Part shown: positions 47,821 through 56,157 of the stretch, piece after piece | Numbering within the stretch: position 1 is the first letter of the stretch | Layout: each line of letters starts with the position of its first letter | Notes under the pieces: generated by a model | What the model saw: only the letters and a program-made list of their open reading frames with translations | Told to the model about the DNA's origin: nothing | The model's database searches: none | Position numbers and translations under genes: made by a program | Source: Pirellulales bacterium | Lineage (GTDB): Bacteria; Planctomycetota; Planctomycetia; Pirellulales; UBA1268 | Assembly: GCA_018401745.1 (NCBI GenBank) | Contig: JAGYJY010000022.1 | Location: forward strand, 62,001-126,000 | Length of the DNA stretch: 64,000 nt | Direction: 5' to 3'

Positions 47821-48945
47821 ATGATCGTCGGAATCCCACAGGAAACGAAGCGGGACGAGTATCGCGTGTCGATGCTGCCCGTCGGTGTCGAAGAGCTCGT
47901 CCGGTGTGGGCACCGTGTGCTCGTCGAGCAGGGGGCCGGTGCGGGCAGCGGGCTTCCTGACGATGCCTACCGGGCCTGCGGAGCTGAGATCATCGGGACG
48001 GCGGCCGAAGTGTTCGGTGCGGCCGACCTTGTCGTCAAAGTGAAGGAACCACAGCCGCCTGAGCTGTCGCTGATCCGCGACGGCCAGGCGGTGTTTACCT
48101 ACTTTCACTTTGCTGCCAGCCGAGAACTGACCGAAGGCTTCCTGGCCACCGGGGCAACGGCCCTGGCCTATGAGACGCTCCGCGACCGCAACGGCCGGCT
48201 GCCCTTGCTGGTTCCGATGAGCGAGGTGGCCGGCAGGATGAGCATCCAAGAGGGGGCGAAGTATCTCGAGAAGCCTCAGATGGGCCGCGGGATTCTGCTG
48301 GGGGGCGTGCCGGGGGTTCCGCCGGCGAATGTGCTCGTGCTTGGGGCGGGCACCGTCGGAGCCAACGCTGCGAAAGTGGCGGCTGGCTTCGGGGCCAACA
48401 TCGCCCTGCTCGACACCAATCTCGAGCGGCTGCGGTATCTCGACGATGTGACCGCGCCCAATATCGACTGCCTCTTTTCCGACCGGCACACGATCCGCGA
48501 ACGGCTCGGCTGGGCCGACCTCGTGGTGGGGAGCGTGCTGATTCCGGGTGCTCGGGCACCGCACCTCGTGGCCCGAGAGGATCTCCGCCTGATGAAGCCA
48601 GGGGCGGTGATCATCGACGTGGCGATCGACCAGGGCGGCTGCATCGCCACCAGCCGGCCGACGAGCCATGCTGAGCCGACGTTCGTTATCGACGACGTCG
48701 TGCACTACTGCGTGACCAACATGCCGGGGGCTGTGGGCCGCACCAGCACGCATGCGCTGTGCAATGCCACGCTTCCGTACGTCATCCAGCTGGCTGAGCA
48801 GGGGGTTGAGGCAGCTGCCAGGGCCTCTGCTCCTCTCGCTTCGGCGGTCAACATTTTTCAGGGTCGGCTCATCAACGCTGCAGTGGCGTCTGCCTTTGGG
48901 ATGACGAGTGAAACCCATCCCTTCCAGCAGGAGGCCACCTCGTGA
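47821..48945 (+). CDS. ald: Alanine dehydrogenase, copy 2
   Basis: 374 residues, duplicate of 41077-42201; the only protein change seen is SRELTEG for SRALTEG. Glu at that place may be closer to the family norm, but I cannot verify this. Substrate and nucleotide motifs are unchanged. Starts 14 bases after the Gfo/Idh stop and overlaps mtnA by four bases, as in copy 1. Confidence 0.94.
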   Translation: MIVGIPQETKRDEYRVSMLPVGVEELVRCGHRVLVEQGAGAGSGLPDDAYRACGAEIIGTAAEVFGAADLVVKVKEPQPPELSLIRDGQAVFTYFHFAASRELTEGFLATGATALAYETLRDRNGRLPLLVPMSEVAGRMSIQEGAKYLEKPQMGRGILLGGVPGVPPANVLVLGAGTVGANAAKVAAGFGANIALLDTNLERLRYLDDVTAPNIDCLFSDRHTIRERLGWADLVVGSVLIPGARAPHLVAREDLRLMKPGAVIIDVAIDQGGCIATSRPTSHAEPTFVIDDVVHYCVTNMPGAVGRTSTHALCNATLPYVIQLAEQGVEAAARASAPLASAVNIFQGRLINAAVASAFGMTSETHPFQQEATS

Positions 48946-50048
48946 CAGGCTCGGATCCCAGTGGCGCGAGGCAGGCGAACGAGGGCCAGGTGCCCCAATC
49001 GGTGCGCTGGATCGGCGGCGAAGACGGTCACCTGGAGATCCTCGACCAGACGCTGCTCCCAGGCAGACGAGAGCATGTTGTCTGTCGCGACGTGGCGACG
49101 GTGATCGAGGCGATCCGGATGCTGCGGGTTCGTGGGGCTCCAGCGATTGGGATTGCCGGGGCTTACGGTCTGGTGGTGGCCGCTGGCGAGGCGATGCGGG
49201 CCGGGCTTGCCCCGGAAGCGGCTCGCGGCCATGTGCTGGCCCAGGCCGAGGAGATCGCAACCGCGCGTCCTACGGCCGTCAATCTACGGTGGGCTGTGGA
49301 ACGGTCGCTCGCAGTGCTCGCCACCCTGCCGTCGCAGTCGCTGCCCCAGCTGCTCGCCGGCGTGCTGCTCGCGGAGGCCCGAGGGATCCACGAGGAAGAC
49401 CGGCGGCTCTGTGCGGCGATCGGCAGGCACGGCGCGGCGGTGCTTCCCGAAGGAGGCGTCCTCACCCACTGCAACACGGGGGCGCTCGCCACCGGCGGCG
49501 CCGGCACGGCGCTGGCCGTGATCACCACCGCCTGGGAGCAGGGACGTCGGTTTGAGATCTTCGCCGATGAAACCCGCCCTCTGCTGCAGGGAGCCCGCCT
49601 GACAGCCTGGGAGCTCTGCGAACGCGGGATTCCCGTGACTGTGCTCGTCGATTCCGCAGCGGCGCACATGATGAAGAGCGGCCGCGTGTCGAGCGTGATC
49701 GTGGGGGCCGATCGGATCACCGCCGCTGGTGATGTGGCCAACAAGATTGGCACGTACGGCCTGGCGGTGCTGGCAGAAGCCCACCGGATTCCCTTCTTTG
49801 TGGCTGCGCCCTCGAGCACGTTTGACCTCTCGATCAGCTCTGGCGATGAGATTCCGATCGAGGAGCGGGCTGCCGATGAGGTGAAGCGACCACAGGGGGT
49901 GCAGGCCGCCCCCGACGCCGCCGCCGCTGCCAATCCTGCCTTCGACGTGACCCCAGCCCGGCTGGTGCGAGGCATTGTCACCGAGCACGGCGTGATTGCG
50001 CCCGTGACCCGGGAAACGATCGCCGAGATACTTTCCCGGCAAACCTGA
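48942..50048 (+). CDS. mtnA: S-methyl-5-thioribose-1-phosphate isomerase, copy 2
   Basis: 368 residues, GTG start overlapping ald. Differs from copy 1 by Pro for Ser near the N-terminus (GSDPSGAR) and Glu for Asp in SGDEIPIEE; the catalytic Cys and Asp motifs are the same. Two intact copies of a single-copy salvage enzyme are unusual and follow from the block duplication. Confidence 0.93.
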   Translation: MTGSDPSGARQANEGQVPQSVRWIGGEDGHLEILDQTLLPGRREHVVCRDVATVIEAIRMLRVRGAPAIGIAGAYGLVVAAGEAMRAGLAPEAARGHVLAQAEEIATARPTAVNLRWAVERSLAVLATLPSQSLPQLLAGVLLAEARGIHEEDRRLCAAIGRHGAAVLPEGGVLTHCNTGALATGGAGTALAVITTAWEQGRRFEIFADETRPLLQGARLTAWELCERGIPVTVLVDSAAAHMMKSGRVSSVIVGADRITAAGDVANKIGTYGLAVLAEAHRIPFFVAAPSSTFDLSISSGDEIPIEERAADEVKRPQGVQAAPDAAAAANPAFDVTPARLVRGIVTEHGVIAPVTRETIAEILSRQT

Positions 50049-50098
50049 CCGCGACACCAGTCATGGTTTGGACTAGTATTTCTGAAGACCTAGCCACC

Positions 50099-50419
50099 AT
50101 GCCTGCCTCCCTCCACGACACGATCGCCGCAGCCATTCGCTCCGTGCTGAGCGACACGGGAAGGTCTGCCCACGAGATCAGCCCATCGTCGCTGCTCGGT
50201 AGCGACCTCGGCCTCGATTCGCTCGACCTTGCCCAGACGATCGTGATGCTGGAGCGAACGCTCGGCGTCGATCCGTTTCGGGCCGCTCCTGCGAGCAGCG
50301 GCCAGCCGAGGCTGCGGACGTTTGCCGATCTCTGCCAGGTCTACGAGAGCCTGCCTTCCGCCATCCCTCCAGTATCGTCACCCCACGCCCCTCCTCCCGA
50401 TCCCCGCGATCACCCGTAA
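50099..50419 (+). CDS. Acyl carrier protein-like protein, copy 2
   Basis: 106 residues, identical in protein sequence to copy 1 including the LGLDSLDL attachment site and the Pro-rich tail. The 36 bases immediately upstream differ from copy 1 at several positions and change the would-be upstream codons, which supports the ATG at 50099 as the true start. Confidence 0.88.
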   Translation: MPASLHDTIAAAIRSVLSDTGRSAHEISPSSLLGSDLGLDSLDLAQTIVMLERTLGVDPFRAAPASSGQPRLRTFADLCQVYESLPSAIPPVSSPHAPPPDPRDHP

Positions 50420-50463
50420 CCCTCCGGCTGCTGACGAGGGATGCGGAAACCACGAGAGTCACG

Positions 50464-51852
50464 ATGAACGTCGCACTCGCCCCTGCTGGATCTCCTCAAT
50501 CTCCGTCCCTCTCCGACGCTGTGATCCGCGAGATTCACGACAGCTCCGTTGAAGATCGCCTGGCCACGGCCATTGCCGCCATCGCCAAGGCGGCTCCCGA
50601 TCGCACAGCGATTGTGCATCGTGCGGGCACACCCCAGCAGACCGCCATCGACTACGGCACGCTGGCGGCCCGCGTGTTGGAGCTGGAACAACGGCTCGAC
50701 GCGGCGCGGCCCATCGGAGTGGTGGCCCACGCAGAGCAGGTCGAATCGCTGATCGTGATCACCGCCGCCTGCTCCCGGCAGCACGTGCCCTTGGCGATTC
50801 TCGCCAACGATGCTGCTGACTCTGGCCATGAACTCGAAGACTGGCTGCCGCTCGACGACTCTTTGGAGATTCCGGCCACCGCCGCCAGCTGCGTGCCCCG
50901 CGGCGAGTATGAGCCGGTGCCCCCCACGATCTGGGTTGCGACCAGCGGCACGAGCGGTCCTCCCAAAATCGTCGATCATTCCTGGGATTCGCTGCTTTCG
51001 GCCGCCCGCCTGGCCAATCAGTGGCATGCGCTCTCCTGGCTGCTCGTCTACGACGCGAAGCGGTGGGCGGGCATCCAGGTGTGGGTGCAGGCGGTGCTCA
51101 CTGGTGGCTGCGTGGTCGTGCCGGAGAATCGGGATCCAGACGTGGTGGCCCGCAGCCTCGTGGAAAACCAGGTTTCGGTGCTGCCCGCCACCCCAACACT
51201 CGTCCGCAGGCTGGTGTCGTCGGCCGATCCAGCGGTGCTCAGCCAGTGCCGCCTGGAGCGGATCACCCTCGGCGGCGAGGCGGTCGATGGTCCCCTGCTC
51301 GCGCAGATTGCGGAGACGTTTCCCGCAGCCCGCGTGTCGCATGTCTACGCCACCACAGAGCTGGGCGAAGTCTTTCGCGTGCGGGACGGCCTGCCGGGCT
51401 TTCCTGCTCGCTGGCTGAACAGGCAGCTGCCTGGAGGGGCTCGGATTTCCACGCGTCGTGACGGGGAACTGCTCGTCCAGCTTTCCCGCGACACCGCTGA
51501 AGTGGCCACCGGCGATCTCGTGGAGCAGCGGGGAGACCGCTTCGAGTTTGTCGGTCGACGGAGCGATGTGATCGTGGTGGGAGGCGCGAAGGTCTATCCC
51601 AAGCGTATTGAAGAACTGGTGCGGCAGGTGCCGGGTGTGGTCGAGGCACGGGTGCACGGTGTGGCCAGCCCGATCACCGGCGAGCTGGTCGCCCTGGACC
51701 TGGTCGCGGCCGATGGCTTAGACGCCGAAGGCGTGCGCAGCGAGGTCCTTGAACGGTGCCGCAGCGAGCTTGAGGCTCATGCGGTGCCGCGGGTGGTGGA
51801 CATGGTCGCGCAGATTGCGACCACGCCGGCTGGTAAGGTGCCTCGTCGGTGA
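50464..51852 (+). CDS. AMP-dependent acyl/aryl ligase, copy 2
   Basis: 462 residues; one change from copy 1, Glu for Ala in GVRSEVLERC near the C-terminus. All adenylation motifs and the C-terminal lysine are kept. Differences from copy 1 begin again only after about position 51705. Confidence 0.9.
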   Translation: MNVALAPAGSPQSPSLSDAVIREIHDSSVEDRLATAIAAIAKAAPDRTAIVHRAGTPQQTAIDYGTLAARVLELEQRLDAARPIGVVAHAEQVESLIVITAACSRQHVPLAILANDAADSGHELEDWLPLDDSLEIPATAASCVPRGEYEPVPPTIWVATSGTSGPPKIVDHSWDSLLSAARLANQWHALSWLLVYDAKRWAGIQVWVQAVLTGGCVVVPENRDPDVVARSLVENQVSVLPATPTLVRRLVSSADPAVLSQCRLERITLGGEAVDGPLLAQIAETFPAARVSHVYATTELGEVFRVRDGLPGFPARWLNRQLPGGARISTRRDGELLVQLSRDTAEVATGDLVEQRGDRFEFVGRRSDVIVVGGAKVYPKRIEELVRQVPGVVEARVHGVASPITGELVALDLVAADGLDAEGVRSEVLERCRSELEAHAVPRVVDMVAQIATTPAGKVPRR

Positions 51853-51898
51853 TCGTTGATGTGCACCGACTGCCTCCTTCCCGACGACAGATCGATCG

Positions 51899-52624
51899 AT
51901 GCCCACGACTCTGGTTTCTGGCGGTTCCCGCGGCCTTGGCCTGGCCACCGTGGAGCGGCTGCTCGCTCGCGGAGATCAGGTTGCCACCTTCTCCCGCGCG
52001 GGCTCCGCAGCCCTAACTGCCCTCGCTGAGCAGCATGCGGCCAGCCTGCATACGGCCTGCCTCGACGCCCGGGAGCCTGAGGAGATCCGTCAGTTTGTTG
52101 CCGCTGCCAGAGAGCGGTTCGGCGGCATCACGCACTGTATCGCCAACGCCGCCATCGCCCACGAAGGCGTGCTCGCCACGATGCGAGATGATCAGATCGA
52201 CTCGATGCTCGCAGTGAACCTGACCGGCAGCATCGTGCTTGTCCGCGAAGCGGTCCGGCAGATGCTCTTTGCCGATGCCGCCGAGTCGCCGTCAGTCGTG
52301 GTCGTGTCGTCGGTGGTGGCCCGCACTGGGTCGCAGGGGCTCTCGGTGTATGCCGCCACCAAGGCTGGCCTCGAGGGCTTCGCCGTGAGCCTGGCGAGAG
52401 AACTTGGGCCGCGGGGTATTCGTGTCAACGCCGTCGCCCCTGGCTTTCTTGAGACAGACCTTTCGCAGACCCTCTCCGACGACAACCGCAGCCGTATCGT
52501 CCGCCGCACAGCAATGGGTAGGCTTGGCACGCCCGCCGACGTGGTCGCCGCCATCGACTACCTCACCAGCCCCCGCGCGGCGTTTATCACCGGCCAGACA
52601 ATCGCCATCGACGGCGGCGCCTAG
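51899..52624 (+). CDS. fabG: Short-chain dehydrogenase, 3-oxoacyl-[ACP] reductase type, copy 2
   Basis: 241 residues, with four changes from copy 1 (Ala, Thr, Ala and Ala in SRAGSAALTALAEQHAASL and VAAARE), the most diverged protein of the pair. Cofactor motif and Tyr-Lys active site are unchanged. It ends the second operon copy; the third repeat border follows and then the convergent Rrf2 gene. Confidence 0.88.
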   Translation: MPTTLVSGGSRGLGLATVERLLARGDQVATFSRAGSAALTALAEQHAASLHTACLDAREPEEIRQFVAAARERFGGITHCIANAAIAHEGVLATMRDDQIDSMLAVNLTGSIVLVREAVRQMLFADAAESPSVVVVSSVVARTGSQGLSVYAATKAGLEGFAVSLARELGPRGIRVNAVAPGFLETDLSQTLSDDNRSRIVRRTAMGRLGTPADVVAAIDYLTSPRAAFITGQTIAIDGGA

Positions 52625-52661
52625 CTGTCCGAGTCTCCACTTCTTTGACAGAGAAGGGAAC

Positions 52662-52732
52662 GGGACGGGTCCTCGGGCCGCGAAGCGGCCTCGGCTTTGC
52701 CGAGGTGCCTCCGGCACCCGAAGACCCGTCGC
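52662..52732 (+). repeat. Family A cloverleaf repeat, full copy
   Basis: 71 bases, 37 after the reductase stop, matching the 45918 copy including the GTCGC change in the right arm. It is the downstream border of the second duplicated block. Confidence 0.85.
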
Positions 52733-52862
52733 GCGTGTCCAGCCGCCCACCGCACCGCGCCCCGCCGCCACCCTGCTCGGCCCTCGCCGCCACCCCCGGC
52801 CGCTGACCCCCGGCCGCAGACCGACGCCGTAAGGCGGCGGACAGGCCGTCCTTAAAAACCGT

Positions 52863-53045
52863 AAGCGAGGGGTGAGCCCGGGCCGAATGAGCCGGCCTTG
52901 CAGTCGAGCGCAGCCCGGAGGGCGAAAGCGAGAATGCACGAGTGAGCGAAGCCAGGATGGCGAAGCGAACGCTCGGCGAATCGGCCCGGGCTCACCCCGA
53001 GCGCCCCCGAACGCTCGGCGAATCGGCCTGGGCTCACCCCGAGCG
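52863..53045 (+). repeat. Family B repeat, subtype 2, with two right ends
   Basis: Same element as 46103 but with two rather than three tandem right ends, stopping with GAGCG three bases before the end of the Rrf2 gene. Between it and the A element lies a C-rich stretch with a partly duplicated CCCCCGGCCGC. No gene is visible in 52625-53048. Confidence 0.8.
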
Positions 53046-53048
53046 ACC

Positions 53049-53483
53049 TTAGATGTAATACATCGCTTCCGCAGCAGCCTTTGTGCGGGCGGCAAGGCTG
53101 GCGAGGTCGAGGCTGCGAAGGGCGGCACGCTCGCAGCGGGCGACTTCTTGCCAGGCGTTGTGCAGCACCTCGCCACCGCGAGACTGCGGCATCTCAGCTG
53201 CAAAGGCGGAGGCCTGATCGCCGCTGCCCTCAACCACATCCCGGATGTCAGCCAACGTGATCTCAGACGCATCGCGGGCGAGTCGATAGCCTCCCGCGGA
53301 GCCTCGCGTGCTGGTGACGAGCCCAGCAGCTTTCAGCTGCAGCAGGATCTGCACCAGAAAGCGGGACGGCACACCATGTGCCTGGGCGATCTCGCGGATC
53401 CGCACCGGCTCGTCTCCGTCTTGGCGAAGGGCCAGTTCCAGCATGGCCAGGCTCGCGTATTCCGTCTTTGCCGAGAGCCGCAT
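53049..53483 (-). CDS. Rrf2-family transcriptional regulator
   Basis: 144 residues from the internal ATG (MRLSAKTEYASLAMLEL), chosen because this is the canonical Rrf2 start; a longer frame opens at 53516 but overlaps cysH. The winged helix shows REIAQAHGVPSRFLVQILLQLKAAGLV and the wing RGSAGGYRLAR. Only one cysteine is present, so the three-Cys iron-sulfur site of IscR/NsrR is missing and it resembles cluster-free members such as the cysteine regulator CymR. It starts five bases after the cysH stop on the same strand. Co-transcription with an assimilatory sulfur gene suggests control of sulfur or cysteine metabolism. Confidence 0.9.
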   Translation of the reverse strand: MRLSAKTEYASLAMLELALRQDGDEPVRIREIAQAHGVPSRFLVQILLQLKAAGLVTSTRGSAGGYRLARDASEITLADIRDVVEGSGDQASAFAAEMPQSRGGEVLHNAWQEVARCERAALRSLDLASLAARTKAAAEAMYYI

Positions 53484-53488
53484 GGCCT

Positions 53489-54205
53489 TCACTCCCCTCG
53501 CGAGTGCAGCCCGCATTCGGTCTTGGCGGTTCCACTCCAGCGGCCGGCTCGCTCGTCTTCGCCGTCCAGCACGGCCCGCGTGCAGGGGGCGCAGCCGATG
53601 CTCACATAGCCGGAGTCATGCAGCGGGTTGTAGGGCACGTCATACCGCAGGATGGCATTCCAGACCTTCTCCTTCGTCCAGGTGGCCAGTGGCGAAATCT
53701 TCACCACGCCAAACTTGGCATCCCAGCCAACGATCGGCGAGGCTCCTCGGTCGGGGCTTTGGTCACGGCGGATGCCACTCATCCACGCATCGAAGCGGCC
53801 CAGCACCCGGCGGATGACGGCAAGCTTGCGGTCTTTGCAGCAGCGGCCTGGGTCTGTTCGATAGAGCGGGCCGCCATGCTGCCGCTCATACTCGGCGACG
53901 GTGGTCTCGGGATGCTCGTAGGCGACCGTGAGGCCATACTTCGCAGCGATGCGATCACGGAGCTCGAGCGTTTCTGAAAACTGATAGCCGGTCTCGAGAT
54001 TAAAGACGTAGGTCGTGGGAGCGACCTCGGCGATCCAGTGGAGGATCAGGCAGCCCTCTGGACCGAAGGCGGTGGCCATCGTCAGTTTGTCACCAAACCG
54101 CTCAGCGGCCCAGCGAATCACCTCACGGGGCTCGGCAGCCTCCAAGCGAGCACTGGCGGCAGCCAGCTCATCAGCCAGGGCCGGAGGGGTGACAGTGGAA
54201 GTCAT
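53489..54205 (-). CDS. cysH: Adenylyl-sulfate (APS/PAPS) reductase
   Basis: 238 residues from the ATG at 54205; the open frame extends to 54427 but the extra sequence lacks family similarity. Reduces activated sulfate to sulfite in assimilation. ATAFGPEGCLILHW matches the PP-loop region, and RCCKDRK plus GCAPCTR supply the four cysteines (CC and C-x-x-C) that bind a 4Fe-4S cluster in enzymes that prefer APS. The catalytic cysteine is in TECGLH near the C-terminus. The gene is divergent from rhaB with a 211-base gap and followed by an Rrf2 regulator. Confidence 0.93.
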   Translation of the reverse strand: MTSTVTPPALADELAAASARLEAAEPREVIRWAAERFGDKLTMATAFGPEGCLILHWIAEVAPTTYVFNLETGYQFSETLELRDRIAAKYGLTVAYEHPETTVAEYERQHGGPLYRTDPGRCCKDRKLAVIRRVLGRFDAWMSGIRRDQSPDRGASPIVGWDAKFGVVKISPLATWTKEKVWNAILRYDVPYNPLHDSGYVSIGCAPCTRAVLDGEDERAGRWSGTAKTECGLHSRGE

Positions 54206-54214
54206 AGCCGAATG

Positions 54215-54231
54215 TTTACCATGTTGGTCAA
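54215..54231. promoter_or_regulatory. Possible operator for the cysH-Rrf2 operon
   Basis: TTTACCA-TGT-TGGTCAA is an inverted repeat with six of seven positions paired, centred 18 bases upstream of the cysH ATG. The position is suited to repression of cysH by the co-transcribed Rrf2 protein, and Rrf2 proteins bind palindromes of this size. Binding is inferred only. Confidence 0.4.
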
Positions 54232-54416
54232 CAAGAGCAAGTATGCGATTCCTCGTCTTTTCATCGGGCTTTTGCGGGATCTGGGTCAGAACTTCCGGAC
54301 CATCGGGCAGAAAGCCCGCAGGTTGCCCGTTTTCCGCGATGCCACCGATCGTCGAAGGTTGACGTGCGTGGCACGGGGGGTAGTGTGCAGCCACACCAAT
54401 CGGGAGGAGTGAGTAG

Positions 54417-55901
54417 ATGGCACGCACCGTGGCACTCGCGGTTGATTTAGGAGCATCCGGCGGCCGGGTGGTTTCCGGAGTCTTTGATGGACGGCTGCTG
54501 GAACTGGAAGAGATTCACCGCTTCGAGAATGCGCCGGTGATGATGGGGGGGCAGCTTGTCTGGGATCTCGTGCGGCTCTGGCAGGAAGTGGTTGCCGGCC
54601 TGCGGATTGCCGGGCAGCGGCACGGCAGCAGTGTCGCGAGCATCGGCGTCGACACCTGGGGAGTCGACTTTGGGTTTCTCGGCGCCGACGATGCCCTGCT
54701 CGCCAATCCTGTCTGCTACCGCGATGCCCGCAGCGTCGGCATGCTCGACGCGGCGCTCGAGATCGTGCCCAAGGAGGAGATCTTTTCCGCAACTGGCCTG
54801 CAGTTTATGGAGATCAACTCGCTCTATCAGTTCTTGGCCCTCGTGCGGGGCCGTTCGAGCGCGCTGGCTGCCGCTGAGCGGATGCTGATGATCCCCGACA
54901 TCTTCCACTGGCTGCTTTCGGGCGTGCGGTCAAACGAGCGGACCAACGCCTCCACGACGCAGTGCTTCGATCCTCAGACGGGTGATTGGGCGTTTGGGCT
55001 GATCAAACGCCTTGGGATTCCAGCTGAGATGTTTGGCCCGATTGTCGACCCCGGCACCGACCTCGGCTCCCTGCGGCCGGAGGTCGCCGACGAGACAGGA
55101 CTCGCCGACGTCCGAGTCGTTTTGCCGGGAACCCACGATACGGCCAGCGCCGTGGCCGCGGTGCCCGCCGCGTCGCCTCCATCTGCCCGGCCCGACTGGT
55201 GCTACATCAGCCTCGGCACCTGGGCCTTGGTGGGCGCGGAGCTCGACCGACCGCTGGTGACGCCCGAGTGCATGGCCCGCAACTTCACCAATGAAGCGGG
55301 TGTCTCAGGCACAACACGGCTGTTGAAAAACATCTGCGGCCTCTGGCTCGTGCAGCAGTGCCGGGCTGGCTGGCAGCGAGCCGGCAAAGACTGGACCTGG
55401 GAGCAGCTCACACGGCTGGCCGCAGAGGCCCCACCACTGGTGACGCTGATTGACCCCAACGACCCATCGCTTGTGGCTCCCGCCGACATGCCCGAGGCAC
55501 TCCGGGCGCTGGCCCGAGCCTCTGGCGAGCCCGTGCCGGAAACCACCGCCGCGGTGGTGCGAACGGCGCTTGAAAGCGTCGCCGCAGCCTGCCGCCGCAC
55601 AGTGCGAGAGCTGGAGGAGCTGCTTGGCCGACAGCTGACAACGATCCATGTGGTCGGTGGCGGCGTGAAGAATGCTCTCCTCTGCCAGATGATCGCCGAC
55701 GCCTGCGGCCGTGAAGTCGTGGCTGGCCCCGTCGAGGCAACCGCCATCGGCAACCTGCTCGTGCAGCTCACCGCCACAGGCAACGCCGTCGACCTGCGAA
55801 AGATCCGCGAAGTCGTCGCCAACAGCTTCGACCTCGCCCGCTACCAGCCGAGCGACACCGCCGCCTGGAACGCCAGGCTTGCCAACGCCAGCCGGCAGTA
55901 A
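54417..55901 (+). CDS. rhaB: Rhamnulokinase
   Basis: 494 residues, typical of RhaB, an FGGY-family sugar kinase that phosphorylates L-rhamnulose to rhamnulose-1-phosphate. It begins with the phosphate-1 loop AVDLGASGGRVV and shows GVDTWGVDFG, NASTTQCFDPQTGDWAFGL, LPGTHDTASAVAAVP, ISLGTWALVG and, near the C-terminus, HVVGGGVKNALLCQMIADA. A GGGAGGAGT ribosome site lies just before the ATG. No rhaA or rhaD gene adjoins, so the pathway is dispersed or incomplete here. Rhamnose use fits degradation of sulfated algal polysaccharides by planctomycetes. Confidence 0.93.
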   Translation: MARTVALAVDLGASGGRVVSGVFDGRLLELEEIHRFENAPVMMGGQLVWDLVRLWQEVVAGLRIAGQRHGSSVASIGVDTWGVDFGFLGADDALLANPVCYRDARSVGMLDAALEIVPKEEIFSATGLQFMEINSLYQFLALVRGRSSALAAAERMLMIPDIFHWLLSGVRSNERTNASTTQCFDPQTGDWAFGLIKRLGIPAEMFGPIVDPGTDLGSLRPEVADETGLADVRVVLPGTHDTASAVAAVPAASPPSARPDWCYISLGTWALVGAELDRPLVTPECMARNFTNEAGVSGTTRLLKNICGLWLVQQCRAGWQRAGKDWTWEQLTRLAAEAPPLVTLIDPNDPSLVAPADMPEALRALARASGEPVPETTAAVVRTALESVAAACRRTVRELEELLGRQLTTIHVVGGGVKNALLCQMIADACGREVVAGPVEATAIGNLLVQLTATGNAVDLRKIREVVANSFDLARYQPSDTAAWNARLANASRQ

Positions 55902-55910
55902 GCACTCATG

Positions 55911-55952
55911 GGAGACCGCGCGCGGGTGGTGTGGAGACCGCGCGCGGATGGT
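55911..55952 (+). repeat. Family D 22-bp repeat, two units
   Basis: GGAGACCGCGCGCGGGTGGT followed by a second unit with GCGGATGGT, nine bases after the rhaB stop and directly joined to family C, the same order as after der. Confidence 0.75.
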
Positions 55953-55954
55953 CC

Positions 55955-56037
55955 GGCTCGGCAGGCGGCAAAAGTCGCGTCGCTGGGCCAGGATAGGCCA
56001 AACGCTCCGCGAGCGTTCGCCGACCCGCCGAGCCTCC
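55955..56037 (+). repeat. Family C repeat, full copy
   Basis: Nearly identical to 39058-39140 over 83 bases; the visible difference is CCGCGAGCG for CTCGAGCG in the internal hairpin, a change that keeps the stem. Confidence 0.8.
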
Positions 56038-56074
56038 CCTTTTCTGTCAATGAGCGAAGGGTGAGGCAGAGAAC

Positions 56075-56145
56075 GGGACGGGTCCTCGGGCCGCGAAGCG
56101 GCCTCGGCGAAGCCGAGGTGCCTGCGGCACCCGAAGACCCGTCCC
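56075..56145 (+). repeat. Family A cloverleaf repeat, full copy
   Basis: 71 bases; hairpins CCGC-GAA-GCGG, CCTCGGC-GAA-GCCGAGG and TGCC-TGC-GGCA inside a 16-bp outer stem with one mismatch. It is the exact reverse complement of both copies near 3.6 kb. It lies between the converging rhaB and ABC transporter genes. Confidence 0.87.
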
Positions 56146-56157
56146 GCTTGCCAACGT

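Larger units (their letters stand above)
39160..52640 (+). repeat. Direct tandem duplication of a six-gene block, unit about 6.74 kb
   Basis: Every gene start and stop from 39740 to 45880 recurs exactly 6,744 bases downstream (46484 to 52624). The two copies are near-identical but not the same: I count about one amino-acid change in the Gfo/Idh protein, one in alanine dehydrogenase, two in MtnA, none in the carrier protein, one in the ligase and four in the reductase, plus many silent changes. The copies are bounded by family A and B repeats at 39.2-39.6, 45.9-46.3 and 52.7-53.0 kb. The scattered differences argue against an assembly artefact. Confidence 0.95.

Noticed and set aside
46526..47839. 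Long minus-strand frames opposite the Gfo/Idh gene, present in both duplicate copies
   Set aside because: Their recurrence comes from the duplication itself; changes between copies are silent in the plus-strand gene but alter the antisense translation, so selection acts on the plus strand.
39160..52640. Tandem duplication as an assembly error
   Set aside because: Amino-acid changes and many silent changes between the copies would not arise from assembling one locus twice; a strain mixture remains a small possibility and is noted in the finding.
56075..56145. tRNA gene suggested by the cloverleaf and 71-base length
   Set aside because: The 16-bp outer stem, 4/7/4-bp arms with three-base loops and lack of any T-loop or D-loop consensus rule out a tRNA.
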